A program made the position numbers and the translations under genes. Shown piece by piece: positions 31,134 through 43,240 of a stretch of DNA of 64,000 nucleotides (position 1 is its first letter; every line of letters begins with the position of its first letter). The DNA comes from Caenorhabditis elegans (taxonomy: Eukaryota > Nematoda > Chromadorea > Rhabditida > Rhabditidae): NCBI RefSeq assembly GCF_000002985.6, contig NC_003284.9:12400001-12464000 (forward strand), written 5' to 3'. The notes below the pieces were generated by a model. That model saw nothing but the letters and a program-made list of their open reading frames with translations. It had not been told where the DNA came from and made no database searches.

Positions 31134-34100
31134 TGTAAATTACATCATTGTAAATTGTATAACTCAATTGTAATTTTATTGTTTTAAACCGGTAAAATGT
31201 TTTTAATTAATATGATTTCATAACTAATACATTTATATTTAATTCTTGTTCTCGATTTTAATTACATCATAACTCAAGATTTATAGAGGAATAAATTTAA
31301 AATTAACAAACCCTGTATCGTTTTGAACTTTTGTTCTTTGTTTTCCCAACAGCGCTGTTCATTTTTTTCAATCTCGTCAGCCAGAACAGCTTTATATATG
31401 CTTAGGATTTAGAGAATCCGACAGCGGAAACCAAACTTTTGCAGAAAAAAATTGTGGACGGGAGAGCGAGACAAAAAGGGCCGAAATGTGTTCTTCAGTC
31501 ATTGCTTTGAAAGGTTTCACTTTTCTAGTGAGTTTTGTTTTTCGAAGAACTTTTTGAGCTGCACTATAATTCTTGTATTAGATGTTTGTTTTTCAATAAT
31601 TTAGATTTAAATTTTTCTGTGATGTGTACTGTGACCATGCGATTGTCACCCACTAGAAATGTTGCATTCTGAGTCGGAAAATGATGCTTACTATTTTTAA
31701 AATTTCTCTCCAATTTTTCCGTGTTTATTGTCACAATCAACCCAAAAATAGAATATTAAATCAGTTGGTTTGCACTCGTCACTGAATTCTGATTCATTGT
31801 TTCGCATAAAGTTATAACACCTTCTCTAGTCACCCTAGTTTCCATTTGGCCTTCTGTCTGCTTTCTATAGGATTGGCTACATGGTACATACATCTGTTAT
31901 TTGTCATGCTGTGTTCATCACAAAAACTTTACCCCATAAAAAGTGTCATACAAGGAACACGAATCATTGAGTGAAGTGTGACACAGTTTTCAATTATTTA
32001 ACATTCGCTTTGTTTTAGTAGACTGCTGCTCTTTTTTCTTCAAAGTAAGATAATCTGGAGGACAGACAGGAAGTTGTTAAAGTGATGTATAAATATCGAA
32101 TATGTTTAGTTGAATGCAGTTTTTTTCGAATAATTTGTTGCACAGCCCGTACTTGTTACACTAGTTACTTTTTCTCGAACTTTTGATGTAGCTTAATCAT
32201 TTTCCCCTTTATTTTTTATGTAAGAGATAGTACTTGTAAAGTGTAAAACGTTATTCAATATATACCAAGAACAATTACACCCATATTCGAAAAAAAATAG
32301 TTGGGATTGTGATTTTTCTCTACCTATTTTCAACATTGCCAAATTAATACTTTGATAAATTCTCTAGATATATATATATATATATATAATATATATAGAT
32401 ACATTTGCATGTAGATCATTTTTCTCTGAGCTCCAAGGTTAAATTCCCAATTTGTGCAGGAAGATTTGCCCAAAATACCTGTCGATTCTGTTTTCAGCAA
32501 ATTTGGAAAATCTGGAAGCATCCAATTGTTTGTTTGCAGCGCAGCCATTGGAATATTTTTATTTTTTAATTTTTTCCAGTCCACTTTTGTTTTGAAATTA
32601 CAATTTTTGAAGTAATGTAAAAAGTAGAAAATAGCCTTGGGCAAACAAAACTTTGAAACAAAATTTCATTAACGTTTTTGCCCCCTTCCTCCGCCCATTT
32701 CCTCTTCTCATCCCATTCGAATTTTACCCCATTGGGAATTTCAATTCTTGTATCAGTTTTGTTCTTTTTTAGTTTTAAGAAAATTGGCATATATTTTTGA
32801 AAAAACGTCATTTTGATCTTGCAGAACAGCTCTGTTTTGTTTTGTGTCGGGTGGTACCCTAACACCATCATTCTTTCATTCAACCCATAAAAGCCAGCCG
32901 TCACAGAGGAACACATTTGAAAAAAAGGGTTCCGCGTCTTTTTAGCTTTTAACTACCATCTGCTCTCTTCCAAAAAAGGACATTGAGTGCTCATTTAATT
33001 TTTCTGCTCATTTGTTGATTGGGTTTTTCTACACTTTGACATTCTTTAAAATTATAATTAAAAATAAAATCTTTAAAAATAAAATAGAAAACAAGACGAA
33101 AAACATCCTCATAACTCCCTAAAACTAGTGTTTATCGGATTAGATACACATAGAGACGTTCGAGAAATTCAATTTTTTTATCTCATCGTTTACGTATTTT
33201 ATGTATTTGCACATGTGCGATGAGCATTATTTATGTTACAACAAACCCGTTTTTCCTCATATTTCATCTTGCCATTCTCATTTATTTTCTTATTTATGAT
33301 ATTTGAAAATAACAGAAATTATTTTTACTCTTAATCAGATGAAATACTTTGCAAATATCATAAATGTTATAATTAAAACAATTGAAATTTTTGTTGCGAA
33401 TATTTAAAACATACAAAAAAACGAAAAAATAAACATACTTAATGTTCCTAGTGAATATCAAATTTCTCTGTGCGTCCGCAAATGCATCACGTGGTTTTGT
33501 TCACAATTTCAATTAAAAAACTTCTTGAACTTTAAAAATATGTGTTCACACATTAATTAATTTTCACAAGATCTGTAACATGGGGCATAATTTTTGTGAA
33601 TTTACCAATCAATCATTAATATAAGATAGTTTCACGTAAGTTCAACGCAAGTTTAAAAGTGATAAAAAAAATCAAATTTTGCATTCAACTTTGCAAATTT
33701 GTTCTCAGGATGAAACTTCTTGAAAATTTCACAAAAGTGTTTTTTCTTTTTCTTTTTAACGGTTGAAAAGTTTAACAAAAAAATACTCAATATAGCAAAA
33801 TTCTAAAATTTTATCAACTTTACCCTGTTGTAGAAATTGAGATTAAACTAGCGAATTTTTCATAAACGACACAAAATTTCAAAATGAGGTTGTGATTAAA
33901 TAATAATATTTTTTCCAGTCGCTCCGCGGACAAGTGGCCTAAATTTAAGATTCCTGCGGAACCTCAATTTTTAAAATTTTTTACTCAAATAAAAAGCAGA
34001 ACCGTTACTCCTTCTTATGGTTTGCGTTTATATCTTCACAACTTTTTTTGCTCTCTATTGTCAATAACGTTGGTTTTACAAGATACAAATAACTTAAAGT

Positions 34101-37100
34101 TTCAGGGTAGTTACAGCTAAAAGAGACCGCAGCAAGGGATCCTGTCACTGAGAATGTTCATCTTTGCCGCAGTAAGTGTTCATTTTTAAGATAAACCACA
34201 TGACCTTGTCTCCTTATGATCTGCCTGATCAAACAACCGGCTCTTCGTTGTCAATGACCTCGTGTTTATGTATGTGTTTTGTTTATCTCCAGCACGTTTT
34301 CCAAATCTAAACGTTTTTGATGGTTGGTTGAGAAAGAGAAACTCTACGCAATTTTGTTGTCCTTTCGTTTTGCTTCTTCACCGTCGCCAATGTAAAACGC
34401 GTGACTGCCGCGAAACAAACTCTAAAATACAGAAATCGTGAGTCAACTGTAATTTTTTCGACGATTTCCTTTCTGATTCAATTCCACATATCGATTTTTA
34501 GAATGACACCGATTTGCATGAATTATCCGTACCCCCGTCAGTCTGAACAGCAACTTTTCTTTTTAACTTTTTGATTTCTGTTGTTTAATCAAGTGCTTTT
34601 TGCGTTCATAAAATATAAGAATAAACAATAACTAAAATTAGAATTTCTTATTTTTACGTATTTTTCCTTCAACAGCATATCAATTTAATTTGAAAATAAT
34701 TTGTCTTGTTCAATGTTAGGAATTTCGCAAACGTTTAGTTGCCATATGTACAAAGATATGTATAAAGAATGTGGAACATTTTCTTTCAAAAATTGAAAAT
34801 AATTTATTCTAGTAACATTTTTGAACACATAAATTTCAAGTATAATCTTGAAATTTTTTCATGTCGTTAAAAAATCAAATGCAACGTAATTTGAAACACC
34901 TACATTGTGAGACTTTTGCAGAAAACAAAGTTAAAGGTCAATGAGACCCTCCGAATACGAGTGCCAAAAGTATTCAATTAAATTTCCAGTTTTTACGCGA
35001 TGAAAAACACCAATCAACAATGAGCCAAAAGTGTGGTGTGCTGCTCTTTTCCAAGCGTAACATTTAAATTGAACTTCTGTTTGAAAAATGAGGAGAGCAT
35101 ATAGAGCCAAATGATACAAAACCACTCTCATGATATTAGAATTTCCGACTCCTACCCCGACCCGACCGACCCAAAAAATGGGGCGACCCACTCCACAGGC
35201 CTAGTCTTACATCCCTACGGACCAATTGAAAATTAGTCTTGCATGCAAGAATAATAGAGAAAGCTTCAAAGCTAATTTGTTCAAAAACAATTTCCTTTTT
35301 GGATCTTCTCCGCCTTCAAACTCCAGTTCAGAATGTTATGTGTCCAATTTTCTTTTGCACGTTCGCTCAAGAGTACACATGACAACTACATATTATCTTT
35401 TTTATCAGTTCGTCATTTGATTTGATCGCTATTCATGTGCCCTTTTCATATTTACTCTTCGCAACTCTTTTGTGAGCACCATTGTTGCAACCACAACTTG
35501 CATAATTACTACAGAATCGAAGTTTCAAAAAAAGATTGCATTCTATCTCGCGCTCCCATGCGCTTTTTTCGTTTTATTTGCGATTGAAAAATAGCTTTCC
35601 TGCTTTGCGGGCTATGCAGAGCAGTAGTTTTCAATGGTTTTGTCTGGGCACACAGAGAAGCGTACAGTGTGATTGAAAAAGTGGGGTAGCAGCCAGTATA
35701 GAGCAAGAGAAATGTACAGCATTCAATTTTTCATTCGTTTTCTATTTTGCTCTTATAAACTGTGACATTTCTAGTGACTGAAAACGAGAAATCGCAGTGT
35801 CTTGTTTAAAACTCCCTCAAAATCTTTCTCTCTGAAATAATAATTCAGAAGAATTATATATTTTTCTTTTTGACAATGACTTCAAATATAATCTCAGAAA
35901 TCTTACAATTCACTGGAATGTCACAGTCATAATCTCGTATTATTTGTATCTGAAATAGACGTTATTGCGCCATGTCTAGGTGGCTTTGTTAGAGAAAATA
36001 CGCGTTTTTCTTAGCTCATCTATTTTTTTTTCTTCTTGCAAAAAGCTGACTTCTTGTTGCATATTCATTGAACGTTAGCTTTTTTGGCAAAGGTTTATGT
36101 AGGATTATTTGTAAGACTTGAGTTTTAAGCTCTAAGAATTTGAAAAAAGGTATGAAAAGCTACCAAGTTTTTCATTTTTCTAGTTACGAAAATTGGCTTT
36201 CTCTTTTTTTCCTTCCAAACTAGTAGAAAAAGCACTGCCATTGAAATTAAAAAAAACAGTTTTCAACAATTTTTCACAAAGCGGAAAACTTGAAAAATAA
36301 ATGCTTTTTTAAGTTAAGAAAATATGTCGTCACAAAAGTTCTTGCAGATTTTGCACTGTGCTTTCATAAAGTTATTGGGCTTTCTTGAACTGTTGTTAGT
36401 TGTCCTTGATGTACTTCAAACTTTCATAAATTCCTTTTCCAATTACAGCGTTCTCAAACTATTAAAAAAATATGATTCAATAACTGTCTGCACCATTTAG
36501 AGAGAGAGAGAAACTAAGCGTTCCTTTCTTTCCTGAAAAAAAAACAAAGTCTCATGGGTTTACTCAGATGACAAAGTAACACAAAAAAACAGAAAAAAAA
36601 CTCCAAAGTTTCCGTGCCAAAAGTTGCGCCGTCGTGTCTATTTACTTGACACACTTGCCATCACACTTGAGCAAGTACAGCTGTTCCTCAGCACCGCGAG
36701 CACTTTTTCGAGAAAATTGAAATTACGTGTCAATTCATGTCTCCCACAGCAGTTCATCAATCATTTGCTGCATGTTGCGACCAATTTATCTTTTCGTTTT
36801 TTGTTCAAATTTGAAACAGAAATTTCGAATAAGGGTTCTTGAGTGTAATCAGTCAACGATTGTGATTTTTAATGCGATAAAAAATCCAGCATATTTTTTG
36901 AAACTTATCTTTGCCATTTTTCTTCAAAACAATTTTTAATTTGCTCACCTAACCAAATTAAAGGCGAAAGATGTTTTTTTTAATATAAAAATGTCGTACG
37001 TTTTGTTTCCCAAAATACATTAATTCAAATCTATTTTGGTCAAATCGTTGTAACTTTTGTTCATATCTGTCTTGTCCACGGCGCAAAAATGTTATCAAAT

Positions 37101-37459
37101 TTTGCTAATTAGTCATCAACTTTTTTTAATTTCATAGGTTCTAATGGCATTAGTTAAACGATGTGTACAAAGATGTAATTATACGCTTTTCAAATATATG
37201 CAAATTTTTCTTGATTAACTATGTGTCCAAACGACTAAAAACCGTTAATCTTACTGTTAATTGAAAAAAAGTATTTGAATCTGTTATAAGTCATCATAAT
37301 TTTACCAAAAATCTAAAAGTTTCAATTTATCTTTAGTAGAACAAATGTATATTTTAATTCTTGTTTGTGAAAGTACAGATTTTCTTGTTTTATACACTAC
37401 TTCTAAAATGCTAAAATGTTTTATTGTCTATTTATTACTTATTTTTTCAACTTTTCAGG
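31134..37459. other. 6.3 kb intergenic between med-1 and tsct-1
   Basis: AT-rich, with a TA microsatellite (about 32,367-32,398) and a copy of the dispersed 26-bp repeat at 35226-35251. It also has a CCGACCCGACC-rich patch near 35,150. A minus-strand ORF at 34,931-35,191 ends SYSEGLIDL and has somewhat protein-like codons, but overlaps this repeat-like material. No gene is supported. Confidence 0.5.
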
Positions 37460-37482
37460 CTTTCCAACAGAACACAATAATA

Positions 37483-40400
37483 ATGAGTACTACTTCCAAT
37501 GAAGCATCTGTGATTGAGGTCGTTCCTCCAAATGCAAACTGTGACAAGCCGAAGAAGAAATTCCAAGTTGTTCCGGTTCCAGGAGAGTTTACACGTGGCA
37601 GATGGAAAGTGATTGATACCAGATTTGGGTCGGCAATGGGAGGTTAGTTTAACTACTTGAAAACGAATAATTTATCAATTTAGAAGAAAATCAATAAATT
37701 TATTAGATACCAGTTCAAAATTCCGAGCATAGAAGTACGTGTTTTAGTACGTGTTTTTAAAAAAATGTTTGAGGTTGTTGAAGTACCAGTGAAAATCTTT
37801 TTTCAAAATTATTGATTAAAAAAAAATAAACTGGACAATAAACACAATTTATTTTTTTCAGAATTTGGAAATTATCCTCCAGAAGACGAGTACAAGATGA
37901 TCGTAACAAGCAAAAACAATGTGATCACCGTCCGAAAGAAATTCCCTCGGCCGACAACAGTCACCTCTGCTCCAATTCTCGGAGCAGAAGAGGCGGACAG
38001 CATTCGTGTGCTACAAAAAAGTCAGCCGCGGTGAGTGATCTCACATAAATAAACCCAGATTTAAAATCTTAATATCCAAAGCAATCACGTGAGATAATGC
38101 GCGCGCGCGTCAGTAGACTTTGAAAGGTGGCTAGAAAAGTCTCTGGAGAATTGGCAAGGCGTTGAAAAGCGGGCGGCTTTCAAGTAAAAAATAATACCCA
38201 AAAAATATCGAGTTTCAGACGAACTCTTTGCTTTCGTTTCTTTTTTTGCGTAACTAAAAGGCATTTAGAATTTTTATTATTTTCGCAACACTGATTTTTA
38301 AAGTGAAATTCTCTTTTCTTTGAAGTGAAATAAACTGAAGGGGTTTTATTACTTTTTCACCTTGTCGTAAACACATTACTTCTCAAATACCCTATCAGAC
38401 ACATTGACCTTAAAAACACGTCAAAAACGCAATTACCCATTCTTCAAATCGCTCCGTATTATCCTCCTGTCATATCGATTTCTTCCGATTACCTTTGCAG
38501 TTATGTTCATGTAAGTAAGCGTAATTTTTAATTTGAAAATGACTCCAGCACGTCATTTTTTCGGCTTAAGTACTTTGTTTGTGTTTTTTATTTTTGTTTC
38601 TGCTAAAAGCGGGAAGGGACCACACATTTCCTTCCTGATATATATTCTGAGAGTAGAAAAAAGAGAAAACAACTGAAACGAACATGCCAGTTGTTTGGGT
38701 TGGAACGAAGAGCGATGAGGAGATGAAAAGAAAAGTAGCAGTTTTTTTCACTCAGTTTCATCTTTTTGCTATATTTTGCACCTTATTATTAAGAAAAGTT
38801 ATGAGTTGTTTTGTCCATCAGATAAAATTTGTTTTTTAATTTTACCATATTTCCTCTAATATGTACATAGAAACGGTAAATATTTTGCCTGTTGGCATTT
38901 TATAAATAAAACAAAGGGCAACTGAAATATGTCATTAAAATTAAAAAATGGACGTGCAATAATGAAAGAGAAAACACTGCGAATTAAAATTATTTTGTGT
39001 TTTGTTAAAGTTTAACAAAAAGTACCGGAATTGTTTAATGACTTCGATTTGCATTTCATTATTGACACTATGCATGAATCCAAGGGAAAGCAGTTCTTCA
39101 AAAATACGGATGAAAAGCAAAAAAAACCAAATTGAATTACAAATTACAACAAGTGTTTTAGTAAATCTTAAAATGTTCAGCTTCTGGATTTTAATTTTGG
39201 TAAAAGTTCACAAATGAATAATTTTTCGCAAAAAAAAACGGGAATTAATAAAGAATAATTCACGTGCTCGTATAACAAACTATATGTAGTTATTAACAAC
39301 TAAACAATTTCTTAGTCATCTGATTTTCAAATATCCTATTTTATTCTAACAAGCTGTGACGTCATTTCAAATTTTACTCAAACGTAAATATACAACACTA
39401 ATATCTCACTTTTTATTTTAATTTTTAGTCTATATTATTAAGTGGTTTTTTATTTTTCTTTTCTTATTTTAATGTTTCCACAAAAAAATACGTAGAATTA
39501 AATAAAAGTAACCATTGAAACCGGCTTAGAATTTAAATTTAAAACAAAAAAATGTAGTGAGCAATTAGTGTTGTATGTTTACGTACCTGTCCACTTTTTA
39601 AGGGGTCAAAACAATGCCATAAGCTTTAAAAATAAATTTGCTAAAACCCTAATTGTAAAGTATATTATCTGCTTCCAAGCTATTTATAGCGTGTAAATTC
39701 TTGTGAACCTTCATCCGGGGTTTGCTTCCATTTTAAGCATTCATTATTATTTTACTCGGTCCATATCAATTTTAAGTGAAACCATATTCAGTTGAAATAA
39801 TGTTACTCTTACAACCCACAATTCTGATTGACATTTTGATTAAACCCAAGCTTTTTATTGCAAAGCTCAGGTTTCCATGGTGTTCGTCTTGGAATGAGGA
39901 CGCATGATGTCTAACCAAAAGGGACGAGATCTCGTGTGTTTTTTTTCTTTCTTCATCTCATTTCTCCTACTTGTGACTGCTTCTCTTCCGGCGGCCAAAC
40001 GGAATGGGCAAACTTAAGGGGGGAATGTTAAAGCAATGCCATGCCACCATGTTTCGAAAGGACCACCCCTGTCCAAAAATTTTGTGTTTATTTTATGTAT
40101 TCGGTTTTTTTCTGTTCTCTTCTTCAGTATTCATTTTTATGCTCGTTCTAGACCCATTTCCGTTTGGTGTTGCTACACTGAAAAACAATGAATATGAGCT
40201 CCGAGAAAAAAAAGATCGAACCACTGGAAGAAAAGGAGAGAGGAGTTGATGCAGTAAAAATAGGGATTATATCTCATTTCTTTTTCCCTTTTTCAATTTT
40301 TCTCCTTTTTTCGCGCCAATCGGTTATATCAATTCTACCAATAAATGCAGCTCGCGCCTAATACATTATTCTATAATGGCTTTCTGGTACATAGTGAGCG

Positions 40401-43240
40401 AAGACGAAGGCATACTAGTAAAGAGTCAATATTGGTGAGGCCATGCCTCTTCTTTCGCTGCTTCTTCCGTGGTGAGCCTGAGCCCGCTCAGAGCTCAGTG
40501 AGCCTTCGCCGCCGCCCCAGCCGTTTTTCGTTGTTGCCTCCTCAATTCTCACGTTGTGAAGAGAAGAAGCGGGAGAGGAGGAGACGAGTGTGGAAACACG
40601 GAGCCCATAAGGTCTTCTCTGGCGCGAAATAACCAATTTCTTCTCCCGCGTGTTTTCCATGACTCAATCGCGCAATCCGCGTGAAAGTAGAAAAATCCTA
40701 ATAATTTCATATTACAGCTTCGAGCAAGTCCCAGTCACCAATCAAATCAAAATACTTATTATGGACCCAGAAACAGCAGTGGTAACTGCTGGAAATACTG
40801 GTAGTACTGCATCCGAGGTGGGAACAGATGTGAGTTTTTCTTCTCGTTTAATCAGGAAGGAAATAAATGCAATGTGAAACTTTCCCACTAACGCGCCTTT
40901 CAATTGCCCTCAAACAGCCTCAGCGGCGGCAGCTCTTGAACGAAACACTAATGATCATTAAACAACTTGGTGTACAACTCGGCATCTGGGAGGAAAAGCG
41001 TTAAGAGGTTGGAAATGAGAATTAGGATTGTGAAGCGAATTTGATTGAGCAGGAAATGAATATAATTCTAAGCAAAAACAAGAGAACATCTATATGTTTT
41101 TTTTTTGAATGCTTGTTAAAAAACAATTAAAAACATTTCAATATTTTTTACTCAATTAGTGTTCCACCCCATTGTGTAACTTTGACCTCTTATATGTATT
41201 TTAGTTGTCGTTTGTCGAATACAAAAATGTCTCATGATCAAAATATTTTGTCTCTCTTTCTAAAATGTTGAAAATTTTAGTTGTTCATATTTCTAAAATG
41301 AGCTGAGATATAATCTTTTTAATATGGAGTAGTGGAGTACAACACTATTAGAGAAAATACGGCATATTAATCAGGGGTGTGCGGCAAATGGAAAAAATTG
41401 CCGAGCTCGGCAAATCGGCAATTGCTGGTTTTTCAAAATTTGCCGAGCTCGGCAAATCGGCAATTGCTGGTTTTTCAATATTTGCCGAGCACGGCAAATT
41501 CGGCAAATTCGGCAAATTTGCCGTGCTTAACGAACTCGGAAAATTTTGATAATTTTTGATGTTTTTTGGAACACCAAAACTACCGAATTCTTAACACACA
41601 TCTGGTTTCTGAATTAGTTCCGTGTAGTATGTCTGCTTAAGCATAAAACTAACTCAATTTTGTGTCATTTTACTAAATTTTTGGCGAAAAAATCAATAAT
41701 TTTAGTCAAAATTGTACTGTAAAATTTTTGACGTGTGCGGCAAATGGAAAAAATTGCCGAGCTCGGCAAATCGGCAATTGCTGGTTTTTCAAAATTTGCC
41801 GAGCTCGGCAAATCGGCAATTGCTGGTTTTTTCAAATTTGCCGAAGACGGCAAATCGGCAAATTTGCCGAGCTCGGCAAGTCGGCAATTTTCGGCAAATC
41901 GGCAAATTTGCCGCACACCCCTGATAATAATGACACTATGCAAGTCAAAAGAAAGCAAAATCAAACATTCTGAGTAGTACAATTTTTTTTTTGAAATTGC
42001 TTACATCGTTCTGCTTCACTGAATATAATTTACTATAAAATTTAGACATAATTCATACTTTTATATTACCACCAGTTTTTTTTTTCAGTTAAAGCACAAT
42101 TTTACCTAATCTCTTTGTTCATCCACTTTAATATACATACATCAAGTTGAAACCGCCCGATAATAAACTTGTATATCCAAACAAAGACAGCGATTAAAAC
42201 AATAGTTTCCCGCCGCTGCTACATTAACAAATTGATCAAATTTTGACAATATAGGTCATTTTTTGTGCCGCTATAACTTTTTTTTGGAAAGTTTTCAAGA
42301 AATTTCATTGTGAATTTCAGTGTTCTCAGACAATTTGGGGTCTAATAAAGCAATAAAACAAACTCGAATACATAACCTGTGAAATCTTACGTCTGTTTTT
42401 TGTGCAGTCAAACTACCAAGTTTTACTGAGAAAAAAATTGGCCATCTACTTTAACACAATGAATTTGGGCAATTTTAGAATTTTTTTAGTTAGAAAAAAA
42501 AAACCAATTTTCATTGCTGAAAATGGGCGATTCTTGCGTTGATAGAAAGGTCTCAAATATCGAATTTTAGTCAAAGAGTATTATTTATGGAGCAGTCATG
42601 ATTAAGTAAGTGATTTGAAATGTTGATAAAGCGATTTAAAACAAAGAGGATGTTCTGAGCTAGCTGCGAGAAATGAAATTACACCGTGTCTTGTGGGGAA
42701 AACCCCCCATCTCTTCGTCAATGAAAAAAACCACGTTTTGTGAGGGTGTCATTTGTGCGATCACGTATATATAGTTGAGCTTTAATATTATCATTAGATC
42801 TCGAAAATATCTGAATTGAGAAATATCAAATCAATAAGTTTCAGTTTGCATTGACGAACGACATGACATCCTCTCCATCATCAGTTGCTTTGTTGAGTGG
42901 AGACCCAACAAAAATGGAAGATTCTGCAAAATTGGCGACCGCCACCAGTAACACAGTTGTTGCAATCGATAATAAAATTGTACAGGCTATGGATTTGGTA
43001 AAAACACATCTCACGTTTGCGGTACGGGAGGAGGTCGAGACTTTGCGGACGACAATAACCGATTTGGAAGCTAGGGTAAGTGTGTTTCTGTTATTTAAAC
43101 ACTGTTGGCTTGATTTCAGTTTATAATAGTTTTTCGTGTTTCAGCTCAATGCACTGCGAGAGGAAAACCGTTTACTTCGTGAAAACGTGTCTCCAGAAGT
43201 GTTGGCTTTCATCACTGCAAACAAGCAACTTTGCGAATAA
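37483..43240 (+). CDS. tsct-1: TSC22-domain (TSC-box/leucine zipper) protein
   Basis: Five coding exons: 37483-37642, 37862-38030, 40718-40829, 42845-43075, 43145-43240. Phases close and give 255 residues. The C-terminus is a full TSC box with leucine zipper (about 187-241): [19 protein letters not shown], then [11 protein letters not shown] and SPE, as in vertebrate TSC22D/GILZ proteins, which dimerise through it. The N-terminus has [14 protein letters not shown] (23-36) then RGRWKV (38-43), matching the conserved short boxes of long TSC22D isoforms that link the family to NRBP1/WNK signalling. The first exon starts after a CTTTTCAG acceptor, 23 bases before the ATG. An in-frame Met at 40761 in exon 3 could start a shorter isoform. 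TSCT-1 is the only TSC22 gene name I associate with C. elegans; the symbol is therefore slightly less certain than the family. Confidence 0.85.
40330..40717 (+). promoter_or_regulatory. GC-rich putative internal promoter/5' UTR for a short tsct-1 isoform
   Basis: A GC-rich island in the intron directly before exon 3, the only such stretch in the gene. It ends at the exon-3 acceptor and is followed 43 bases later by an in-frame ATG (40761, MDPETAVV). Mammalian TSC22D genes use internal promoters to make short TSC-box isoforms, so the same arrangement is inferred here. Confidence 0.4.
41372..41923. mobile_element. 0.55 kb inverted-repeat element made of TTTGCCGA palindromes
   Basis: Perfect 18-bp terminal inverted repeats, CAGGGGTGTGCGGCAAAT at 41372-41389 and its complement at 41906-41923. 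Inside are direct repeats of about 100 bp (41375-41475 and 41733-41830) built from AATTTGCCGAGCTCGGCAAA palindromes. No transposase. It sits in the tsct-1 intron between exons 3 and 4. ORFs in it on both strands are repeat artefacts. Confidence 0.8.

Noticed and set aside
34931..35191. 86-codon minus-strand ORF ending SYSEGLIDL
   Set aside because: Overlaps GACCC-rich repeat-like sequence next to a dispersed repeat; no splice or promoter support.
41377..41982. Several ORFs on both strands with repeated [14 protein letters not shown] peptides
   Set aside because: They are translations of the TTTGCCGA palindromic repeat inside the inverted-repeat element, not genes.
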